29,754 nt of DNA from Pseudomonadota bacterium (lineage in GTDB: Bacteria > Myxococcota_A > Polyangia > Haliangiales > Haliangiaceae), in the NCBI GenBank assembly GCA_023428295.1, contig JAEYYV010000360.1, positions 1-29,754 of the forward strand, written 5' to 3'. Of this stretch, positions 1-8,382 are shown piece by piece. How positions within the stretch are numbered: position 1 is the first letter of the stretch; every line of letters begins with the position of its first letter. The notes under the pieces were generated by a model, which made no database searches, was not told the DNA's origin, and was given only the letters and a program-made list of their open reading frames with translations. A program made the position numbers and the translations under genes.

Positions 1-1371
1 CGCGACGAGCTCCGCGATGGCGGCGGCCGCCTTCGCCGAATCGCGCGTGGCGCGCGTGCGCTCGAGCGATGCGCGCGCTGCCTCCCCGGCCGCGGGATCC
101 GCGCGGAACACGCCGCCGTCGTCACCGCCGAGCAGCGGAGATGGCAATGCCTCGGTCCACTTGTTCACGCCGACGACGATCTGCTCGCCGCGCTCGATGC
201 GCGCCATGCGGGCGGCCATCGCGCGCACGAGCTCCTTCTTGCAGTAGCCGGACTCGATCGCGCCGACGATGCCGCCGTTCTTCTCGATCGCGGCCAGCTC
301 CGCGCGCGCCGCTTCGGACAGCGACGCGACCTTCGCGGCGACGACCGGCGAGCCCGCGAACAAGTCGCCGTACTCGAGGAGGTCGGTCTCGAACGCGAGG
401 ATCTGCTGCAGCCGCAGCGACCACTGCTGATCCCACGGCCGCGGCAACGAGAGCGCCTCGTTCCACGTGGGCAGCTGCAGGGCGCGACAGCGTGCATCGC
501 GCGAGAGCGTCACGCCGAGCGCCTCGATCAAGATGCGCCACGCGTTGTTCTCGGGCTGTTGCTCGGTGAGCCCGAGAGAGTTCACCTGCACGCCGTACCG
601 GAACTGGCGCAGCTTGGGATCGGTGACGCCGTAGCGCTCGCGGCACAGCGAGTCCCACAGCTCGGTGAACGCGCGCATCTTGCACATCTCTTCGACGAAC
701 CGCATGCCGGCGTTCACGAAGAACGAGACGCGGCCCACGCACTGCGCGAACGCCGCATCGTCGACGCGACCGCGCGCCTTCACGCGATCGAGCACGCCGA
801 TCGCGTCGGCGAGCGCGAACGCCAGCTCCTGCACCGGCGTGGCGCCCGCCTCCTGCAGGTGATAGCTGCAGATGTTGGACGGGTTCCACTGCGGCAGCTT
901 CGCGACGCAGTACTCGTAACACTCGGCGATCAGATCGAGCGACGGCTCCGGCGGGAAGATGTACGTGCCGCGCGCGAGGTACTCCTTGACGATGTCGTTC
1001 TGCACGGTGCCGCGCAGTCCCGCCTCGGGCACGCCGCGTTCACGCGCGAGCGCGACGTACAGCGCGAGGAGCCACACCGCGGTGCCGTTGATCGTCATCG
1101 ACGTGTTCATGCGCTCGATCGGAATGCCGTCGAACAACACGTGCATGTCGTCGAGCGATGCGATCGGCACGCCGACCTTGCCCACCTCCGGACGCGCGAG
1201 CGCGTGGTCCGGGTCGTAGCCGCACTGCGTGGGGAGATCGAACGCGATCGAGAGTCCCGTCTGCCCCGCCGCGAGGTTGTGACGAAACAGCTCGTTGGAA
1301 GCGCGTGCACTCGAGTGACCGGCGTACGTGCGAAAGATCCACGGTGCGTCCCGCTTCGTCGTCTCGGCCAT
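1..1371 (-). CDS. meaA: MeaA/ethylmalonyl-CoA mutase-type B12-dependent acyl-CoA mutase (partial)
   Basis: The gene starts at an ATG at 1371 and stays open for 457 codons to the window edge, so the C-terminus is missing. The visible part is the TIM-barrel substrate domain of the methylmalonyl-CoA mutase family, with TYAGHSSARASNELF (15-29), GQTGLSIAFDLPTQ (36-49), RMNTSMTINGTAV (88-99) and RGTYIFPPEPS (134-144). It follows the MeaA/Ecm branch rather than true methylmalonyl-CoA mutase. It has FRYGVQVNSLGLTEQQPEN (257-275) where methylmalonyl-CoA mutases carry the active-site His in a [H]xQTSGWSLT context; that His is absent here. Family knowledge: this branch rearranges ethylmalonyl-CoA to methylsuccinyl-CoA in the ethylmalonyl-CoA pathway of acetyl-CoA assimilation, using adenosylcobalamin. 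The B12-binding domain expected after about residue 500 would lie outside the window. The lipoprotein gene upstream ends 18 bases before the start, so co-transcription is possible. Family is near certain; exact substrate is inferred. Confidence 0.86.
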   Translation of the reverse strand, partial: MAETTKRDAPWIFRTYAGHSSARASNELFRHNLAAGQTGLSIAFDLPTQCGYDPDHALARPEVGKVGVPIASLDDMHVLFDGIPIERMNTSMTINGTAVWLLALYVALARERGVPEAGLRGTVQNDIVKEYLARGTYIFPPEPSLDLIAECYEYCVAKLPQWNPSNICSYHLQEAGATPVQELAFALADAIGVLDRVKARGRVDDAAFAQCVGRVSFFVNAGMRFVEEMCKMRAFTELWDSLCRERYGVTDPKLRQFRYGVQVNSLGLTEQQPENNAWRILIEALGVTLSRDARCRALQLPTWNEALSLPRPWDQQWSLRLQQILAFETDLLEYGDLFAGSPVVAAKVASLSEAARAELAAIEKNGGIVGAIESGYCKKELVRAMAARMARIERGEQIVVGVNKWTEALPSPLLGGDDGGVFRADPAAGEAARASLERTRATRDSAKAAAAIAELVA

Positions 1372-1389
1372 CGGGCGCACTCTACTCGA

Positions 1390-2352
1390 CTACTCGAGCG
1401 TCGACATGTAGATCGTGCCGCCGGCGCGAGCGGGAGGTTCACCTTCGAGTGCCGCGCCGCGCGGTGCGCGCCGGAACGTGATCATCGAACAGTCTTCGCT
1501 GACCCACGGCTCGACCTCTTCGTCGTCCGTGTTGAACGCCGTCAGCGGCACGCCCTCGAGAAAGCGACCGCCGCGCTTCTCGGAGATGAACAGATCGGAG
1601 CCGACCTGTTCGCCCTCCGGTGTCGCCGCGTAGACGAGCACCTGCCGGCCCTCGGGTGTGCGTGCGAGCGCGCCACTCCACGGTTGGTGCTGTTCGTTGA
1701 TCACGTCCGTCGACGACACACCGCCGCTGCTCTCCTGCGCTTCCCACATCGTCGCGGTCGGCTGGCGCAGCGCGATGCTGACGGAGCGTACGAACGTCGT
1801 CTTGTCGACGCGAAAGATCGGCAAGAAGTCCGTGGTCACCGGCGGCGACGATCCCACGACCGGCTCGTTGAGCTCGCCTCCGGGAAACGCATCGGTGTTG
1901 GACGTCAGCGCGACCTCGCTCTCGATCGGCGCCCACATGTTGCTGACGTAGCCATAGTGAAAGACGTGGTACGCGGGCACGGGCGTCGTCAGCACCTGCC
2001 CCACCCATAGCTCGTTGTCGCGCGCCATCCGCGCGTGATACGCGCGCTGCTCGACGAGCACGGCCCAGTTCGCCTCGAAGATCGGATCGTACTCCCAGCG
2101 ATTGTTGGCGAAGACCAGCGGCACGGGCCCGGTCCGCTCACCCGCCGCCGCTTGGACGGTGGCGTTCACGAACCCGCGCGTGGCCTTCGCGTTGAAGCTG
2201 AAATCGCGGATCTCCGTCATGCGATCGCCGAACTCGACGTCACGGGTGGCGCCGAACGCACCGCACACCGTCGGCATCGGAGGCCGCTCGAGGCCGAACA
2301 CCAGGTCGCACCCACAGAGGCCCCCGAGGGCGACCGCGAGCACGACCGGCAT
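1390..2352 (-). CDS. Putative lipoprotein with WD40-like/TolB-type propeller motif
   Basis: This encodes a protein of 320 residues. The start chosen is the ATG at 2352, because it gives a short hydrophobic signal (MPVVLAVALGGLCGC) with a lipobox-like LCGC, the lipid-bearing Cys being residue 15. The reading frame is open further upstream, but an earlier start would run antisense through the rhodanese gene and lose the signal peptide. The mature N-terminus CDLVFGLERP resembles a lipoprotein opening often seen in Myxococcota. Near the C-terminus, DLFISEKRGGRF...LTAFNTDDEEVEPWVSEDCSMITF matches the PD40 (WD40-like beta-propeller) repeat pattern of periplasmic TolB-like proteins. The role is unknown; a surface or periplasmic propeller is the best structural guess. 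It diverges from the rhodanese gene across a 67-base gap that must hold both promoters. Confidence 0.72.
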   Translation of the reverse strand: MPVVLAVALGGLCGCDLVFGLERPPMPTVCGAFGATRDVEFGDRMTEIRDFSFNAKATRGFVNATVQAAAGERTGPVPLVFANNRWEYDPIFEANWAVLVEQRAYHARMARDNELWVGQVLTTPVPAYHVFHYGYVSNMWAPIESEVALTSNTDAFPGGELNEPVVGSSPPVTTDFLPIFRVDKTTFVRSVSIALRQPTATMWEAQESSGGVSSTDVINEQHQPWSGALARTPEGRQVLVYAATPEGEQVGSDLFISEKRGGRFLEGVPLTAFNTDDEEVEPWVSEDCSMITFRRAPRGAALEGEPPARAGGTIYMSTLE

Positions 2353-2419
2353 GTGAACCACGGCCTGAGGATCTATCACTCGATTGCTCCGCGCCACTGT
2401 GCCGGGTAGGGTTCGTGAC

Positions 2420-2848
2420 ATGCGCACGATCCTGCTGATTACGATCGTCGGCCTCGCATCGATCGGCTGCTCCACGTCGGAGCCTGCGAAGACGCAAGGT
2501 GGCAGTCCGCTCGTCGAAGAGAACGTCCCCGAGGTCACGGTGGACGAGGTGGACAGCGGCCTCGCCAAGAGCGAGTGGCAAGCCGTCGACGCGAACGGCG
2601 ACGGAACGCGCAAGAAGATGGGCGTCGTTCCTGGCGCCGTGCTCCTCTCGGACTACGAGACGTTCGCGTCGAGCGAGCTTGGTCCCGACAAGGCCAAGAA
2701 CCTCGTCTTCTATTGCGCGAACACGTCGTGCGGCGCGTCGCACGAAGCCGCGTCGCGCGCGCGCATGGCCGGCTACAAGAACGTGAAGGTCATGCCGGAC
2801 GGCATCGCGGGTTGGGTGAAGGCCGGCAAGAAGGTCCAGTCGATCTAG
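2420..2848 (+). CDS. Rhodanese-domain lipoprotein
   Basis: This encodes 142 residues. Starting at the ATG at 2420 gives MRTILLITIVGLASIGC, a lipoprotein signal with lipobox SIGC and lipidated Cys17. Residues 36-140 form one rhodanese domain: VDANGDGTRKKMGVVPGAVL (57-75) is the usual 'vDvR...GHIPGA' region. FYCANTSCGAS (97-107) is the active-site loop, with Cys99 in the catalytic position. GYKNVKVMPDGIAGWVKAG (118-136) is the conserved C-terminal strand-helix. Rhodaneses carry sulfur as a Cys persulfide; an envelope location suggests thiosulfate, sulfane or thiol redox handling, but no substrate can be read from sequence. The stop is only 2 bases from the stop of the convergent epimerase gene, leaving no room for a separate terminator. 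Confidence 0.85.
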   Translation: MRTILLITIVGLASIGCSTSEPAKTQGGSPLVEENVPEVTVDEVDSGLAKSEWQAVDANGDGTRKKMGVVPGAVLLSDYETFASSELGPDKAKNLVFYCANTSCGASHEAASRARMAGYKNVKVMPDGIAGWVKAGKKVQSI

Positions 2849-2850
2849 AT

Positions 2851-3765
2851 CTACTGCAGCGTCTTCGCGAGGCCGTCCACGAGGCGCGTCTCGGCGACGA
2901 CGCCCAGGTCACGCAAGCGATCGACCTTGGCGCGTGACTTCAAGATCTCGCCCGCGCGTGCAGGTGCGTGATCGATCGTCGAGCGATTGCCGCATTGCTC
3001 GACGACCGCGCGCGCGAGCTCGGTGATCGTGATCTCACTGCCCGTGCCCACGTTCGCGACGATGAATGGCTCGCTCGCGGTGGCGGCCGCGCGGATCGCG
3101 CGCACGACGTCGCCGACATAGACGAAGTCGCGCGTCTGCGAGCCGTCACCGTAGATGGTGATCGGACGGCCGCTCTTGGCGCGATCCGCGAAGATCGAGA
3201 TCACGCCGGAGTATGGACTCGACGGATCCTGGCGCGGACCGTACACGTTGAAGAAGCGCAGCGCAGCGCTCGGCACACCGTGCGTCTGAGCGTATGCGTG
3301 GAGCGCGTGCTCCGACGACAGCTTGTGCACGCCATACGGCGAGAGCGGACGCGTCGGCGTCTCCTCGGCGACCGGCATCTCGGACACATCGCCGTAGACC
3401 GCGGCGGACGACGCGAACACCACCTTGGGCTTCGTGTGCCGCGAGCGCGCGAACTCGAGGACCTCGAGCGTGCCGCCGTAGTTGACGTGCATGTCGAACA
3501 CGGGTCGCGCGATCGAGGCGACGACCGAGACCTGAGCCGCGAGGTGCACGATCAGCTCGGGCTCCGCGTCGAGCGTGAACGGCATCGAGACGTCGTGCTC
3601 GAGGATCTGCAAGCGTTCGTCTCCCTCGTGGTGCGCGAGGTTCGCGCGCTTTCCGGTGGAGAAGTTATCGAGGACGATGACGCGATTGCCGTTGGCGAGA
3701 AGCGAGTCCACCACGTGAGACCCGATGAATCCGGCGCCGCCGGTCACGATCGCGAGCATGCTCAT
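2851..3765 (-). CDS. NAD-dependent sugar-nucleotide epimerase/dehydratase (GalE-like, extended SDR)
   Basis: This encodes 304 residues, full length for an extended short-chain dehydrogenase. The NAD-binding motif is TGGAGFIGSH (8-17), with the acidic residue of VLDNFSTGKR (31-40) that binds the NAD ribose. The catalytic set is FASSAAVYG (117-125) with Tyr144 and Lys148 in SPYGVHKLSSEH. LRFFNVYGPRQDP (169-181) and YGDGSQTRDFVYVGDV (205-220) are typical of UDP-glucose 4-epimerases and UDP-hexuronate epimerases. It should interconvert a UDP-sugar for LPS, capsule or exopolysaccharide synthesis in the cytoplasm. The exact sugar cannot be fixed, and no other glycan gene lies alongside. The start could be the second Met (MLAIVTGG, ATG at 3759), for which GGATGAG upstream could act as ribosome binding site. 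Confidence 0.88.
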   Translation of the reverse strand: MSMLAIVTGGAGFIGSHVVDSLLANGNRVIVLDNFSTGKRANLAHHEGDERLQILEHDVSMPFTLDAEPELIVHLAAQVSVVASIARPVFDMHVNYGGTLEVLEFARSRHTKPKVVFASSAAVYGDVSEMPVAEETPTRPLSPYGVHKLSSEHALHAYAQTHGVPSAALRFFNVYGPRQDPSSPYSGVISIFADRAKSGRPITIYGDGSQTRDFVYVGDVVRAIRAAATASEPFIVANVGTGSEITITELARAVVEQCGNRSTIDHAPARAGEILKSRAKVDRLRDLGVVAETRLVDGLAKTLQ

Positions 3766-3804
3766 CCAAGGACTGTACTCGGCGCGGTGCTACCGTCACG
3801 TGAG

Positions 3805-4788
3805 ATGACCATGAGAGTACGCGCGATCCAGATCGAATCCGTCGGTGGGCCCGAGGTCATGAAGCTCGTCGATCTCCCGCTCGGCGAGCCCGGCCCCGGC
3901 GAGGTCGTGGTGCGCCACGCGGCGTGCGGCATCAACTTCATCGACATCTATCACCGCACCGGTCTCTACAAGCTGCCGCTCCCCGCGGTGCTCGGCGAGG
4001 AAGGCGCCGGCGTCGTCGAGGCGGTGGGCGCGAACGTCACGCACCTGGCCGTCGGTGATCGCGTCGCGTACACGACGGGCGCGCCGGGCAGCTACAGCGA
4101 AGCGCGCGTCGTCGGTGCACAGACCGTGGTCAAGTTGCCGGACTCCATCCGCTTCGAGACCGCCGCCGCGATGATGCTCAAGGGACTGACCGCGCAGTAC
4201 CTCCTGCGTCGCGTGCGCCACGAGCTCGTGGCCGGCGACTTCCTCGTGTGGCACGCGGCGGCGGGTGGAGTTGGCCTCATCGCGTGTCAGTGGGCACGTG
4301 CCCTCGGCTTCCGCGTGATCGCCACCGCCGGTTCGCGCGAGAAGTGCGAGCTCGCACTCGCGCACGGCGCCGAGGCCGCGATCGATTACCGCACCGAGGA
4401 CGTCGCGCGTCGCGTGCGCGAGATCGCGGGGGGCAAGGTCAAAGCCGTGTTCGACTCCGTCGGCAAGGACACGTGGGAGACATCGCTCGACTGTCTGCGC
4501 CCGTTCGGGCTCATGGTCAGCTTCGGCAACGCATCGGGCCCCGTGCCGCCGGTGCCGCTCGCGCAGCTCGGCGCGAAAGGCTCGCTGTACGTGACGCGAC
4601 CGTCGCTGCCCGCCTTCACGTCGACATACGAGGCCACGCAGGCGATGGCCGACGACCTGTTCGCGGTGGTGAACGACGGCAGCGTGAAGATCGACGTCGC
4701 TCGCACCTACCGGCTCGCGGATGCGGCACGCGCGCACGCTGACCTCGAAGCGCGCAGCACGACCGGCAGCGGCATCCTGGTCCCGTAG
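3805..4788 (+). CDS. qor: NADPH:quinone oxidoreductase, zinc-independent MDR family
   Basis: This encodes 327 residues, the usual length for Qor (about 325). The first in-frame ATG after the divergent epimerase start is at 3805; a second ATG at 3811 is equally possible. The N-terminal GroES-like domain has the hallmark GGPEVMKLVDLP (14-25) and HAACGINFIDIYHRTGLY (38-55), then LPAVLGEEGAGVVEAVG (59-75). The nucleotide-binding Rossmann domain has AAAGGVGLIACQWAR (151-165), and its RVIATAGSREK (170-180) indicates NADP preference. The Cys ligands of zinc alcohol dehydrogenases are absent, as expected for quinone reductases. It reduces quinones or related enones with NADPH in the cytosol. It is convergent with uridine kinase, the stops lying 5 bases apart. 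Confidence 0.92.
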   Translation: MTMRVRAIQIESVGGPEVMKLVDLPLGEPGPGEVVVRHAACGINFIDIYHRTGLYKLPLPAVLGEEGAGVVEAVGANVTHLAVGDRVAYTTGAPGSYSEARVVGAQTVVKLPDSIRFETAAAMMLKGLTAQYLLRRVRHELVAGDFLVWHAAAGGVGLIACQWARALGFRVIATAGSREKCELALAHGAEAAIDYRTEDVARRVREIAGGKVKAVFDSVGKDTWETSLDCLRPFGLMVSFGNASGPVPPVPLAQLGAKGSLYVTRPSLPAFTSTYEATQAMADDLFAVVNDGSVKIDVARTYRLADAARAHADLEARSTTGSGILVP

Positions 4789-4793
4789 CCTGA

Positions 4794-5438
4794 TCAGTCG
4801 CGTCCGAACGCGATGCGGCCGAGCTGTCCGAGGAGAATATCGAGCGCGACGCGATTGTCGCCGCCTTCGGGGATGATCAAGTCCGCCCAGCGCTTGGTGG
4901 GCTCGACGTGCTCGATGTGCATCGGCCGCACCGTCGAGTAGTACTGGTCGCGCACGCTCTGGAACGTGCGGCCGCGCTGCTCGAGATCACGGCGAATGCG
5001 GCGGATCAAGCGAATGTCCGCGTCGGTGTCGACGAAGATCTTGATGTCCATCTGCTCGCGCAACGCAGCTTCGGTGAACACGAGGATCCCCTCGACGATG
5101 ATGACGCGCGCCGGCTCCACGCGACGCGTCTCGGCCTTCCGCGTGTGCGTCGCGAAGTCATAGATCGGCACGTCGACGGCGCGGCCCGCGCGCAGATCGC
5201 GCAGGTGGGTCGCGAGCAGCGAGCTCTCGAGCGATGCCGGGTGGTCGTAGTTGGTCTTCTCGCGCTCTTCGATGGAGAGATGCTCTTGCGAGTAGTAGTA
5301 CGCGTCGTGCTCGAGCGTCACGCACCGGCCGGGCATCGAGGCTGCGAGCTTGTGCGCGACCGTTGTCTTGCCGGAGCCGGTGCCACCGGCGATGCCGACG
5401 ACGAGAGGACGCGTAGGAGCACCGGGAGCCTGAGACAT
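4794..5438 (-). CDS. udk: Uridine kinase
   Basis: This encodes 214 residues, the normal length for bacterial uridine/cytidine kinase. The P-loop is GGTGSGKT (18-25). EHDAYYYS (43-50) holds the catalytic Asp, DHPASLE (65-71) and PIYDFATHTR (91-100) are the substrate-binding segments of the family, and VIIVEGILVFTE follows. RRIRRDLEQRGR is the lid region. The enzyme phosphorylates uridine and cytidine to UMP and CMP with ATP or GTP (pyrimidine salvage, cytosol). Its start lies 13 bases after the stop of the upstream Ser/Thr kinase on the same strand, so the two are probably co-transcribed, although no functional link between them is evident. No strong Shine-Dalgarno sequence precedes the ATG at 5438. 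Confidence 0.95.
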   Translation of the reverse strand: MSQAPGAPTRPLVVGIAGGTGSGKTTVAHKLAASMPGRCVTLEHDAYYYSQEHLSIEEREKTNYDHPASLESSLLATHLRDLRAGRAVDVPIYDFATHTRKAETRRVEPARVIIVEGILVFTEAALREQMDIKIFVDTDADIRLIRRIRRDLEQRGRTFQSVRDQYYSTVRPMHIEHVEPTKRWADLIIPEGGDNRVALDILLGQLGRIAFGRD

Positions 5439-5451
5439 CGGCGCGTCTTTA

Positions 5452-7572
<2,121 letters not shown>

Positions 7573-7652
7573 GCGCGAGCGCGGCGAGAGGGGCCTCACC
7601 TTAGCTCACCTCATCCCGGCCTGCCCATTGCTAGATTTTGTGACGAGAAACG

Positions 7653-7659
7653 AGAGGAG
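7653..7659 (+). promoter_or_regulatory. Strong Shine-Dalgarno sequence of the response regulator gene
   Basis: AGAGGAG lies 5 bases before the ATG at 7665. It is among the best ribosome binding sites in the window, where many starts lack one. The 92-base divergent region 7573-7664 is noticeably richer in A/T near 7630-7660 than its surroundings and should hold the promoters for both the kinase and the regulator. I could not assign convincing -35/-10 boxes. Confidence 0.7.
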
Positions 7660-7664
7660 TTCAC

Positions 7665-8285
7665 ATGATTAGACTAGGACTCGCTGAAGACCACACCATC
7701 GTCCGTTGGGCGCTCAAGGAAGCGCTCGGTAAGGCGGAGGACATCGAGGTTGTCGGAGAAGCTGGCACCGCTGCAGAAACGCTTGACATGATCAAGCGTG
7801 ACCGCCCGGATGTGCTGCTTCTCGACCTGTCCCTACCCGACCGGAGCGGATACGACATCATGAACGAGCTGCGCAATATCGAGACAGCGCCGCTTGTCGT
7901 CGTGCTCACCTGGCACACTGAACCGAGCTACGCGGCGCGTGCAATCGCGGCAGGAGCGCACGGCTACCTAAACAAAGGCGTGTCTCCCCAAGACTTGCTG
8001 TCCGCGATCCGCGCAGTGAGCCGTGGTGAGCAGGTGATCCCGCCGGACGCGGAGGCGTTCATCGCGAGCGGCGATGGCCACCCGGCGAGCGCGCTCACGG
8101 CGCGCGAGCAGCAGGTCATGGAGATGCTCGCGCGCGGAATGACGAACCGCGAGATCGCCGAGCACCTCGAGATCAGCATCAAGACCGTCGACACGCATCG
8201 CGGTCACGTGCTGAAGAAGCTCGGTCTGCGCAACAACAGCGAGCTGACCCGCTTCGCCGTCAAGCACGGCTACGTCGGGCTCTGA
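7665..8285 (+). CDS. NarL/FixJ-family response regulator (orphan)
   Basis: This encodes 206 residues in two domains. The receiver domain (1-120) has the acidic pair Glu8/Asp9, the phospho-acceptor Asp54 in LLLDLSLPDRSG, Thr82 and Lys104 (YLNKG), so it should be phosphorylatable. A LuxR-type helix-turn-helix follows: LTAREQQVMEMLARGMTNRE (144-163), then IAEHLEISIKTVDTHRGHVL (164-183). It is a DNA-binding transcription regulator normally paired with a sensor histidine kinase, but none is encoded in the window. Its only signalling neighbour is the divergent Ser/Thr kinase. Base composition at the 5' end is a little less GC-rich than in neighbouring genes. The start is fixed by the strong AGAGGAG site, and the gene ends in a hairpin terminator. 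Confidence 0.94.
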   Translation: MIRLGLAEDHTIVRWALKEALGKAEDIEVVGEAGTAAETLDMIKRDRPDVLLLDLSLPDRSGYDIMNELRNIETAPLVVVLTWHTEPSYAARAIAAGAHGYLNKGVSPQDLLSAIRAVSRGEQVIPPDAEAFIASGDGHPASALTAREQQVMEMLARGMTNREIAEHLEISIKTVDTHRGHVLKKLGLRNNSELTRFAVKHGYVGL

Positions 8286-8305
8286 GTCGCACCCATTCCC
8301 TCGGG

Positions 8306-8347
8306 GCCCGGTGAGTCGGCAAGCTCACCGGGCTTCGTTGGTTTCGG
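8306..8347 (+). terminator. Rho-independent-type terminator after the response regulator gene
   Basis: A perfect 10-bp inverted repeat, GCCCGGTGAG / CTCACCGGGC (8306-8315 and 8324-8333), encloses an 8-base loop. A T-rich but interrupted tail follows (TTCGTTGGTTT). It starts 20 bases after the stop codon and lies before the sulfatase-like gene, separating the two transcription units. Confidence 0.8.
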
Positions 8348-8382
8348 TAGTGACCAACGATCGGCCGATGTGACGCGGCTTT

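Noticed and set aside
2353..2613. N-terminal extension of the propeller lipoprotein gene to 2613
   Set aside because: It would run antisense through the rhodanese coding region and bury the lipoprotein signal peptide that starts at 2352.
2968..3804. Upstream extension of the quinone oxidoreductase frame
   Set aside because: It is antisense to the epimerase gene and has shadow composition; the Qor family begins at the ATG at 3805 or 3811.
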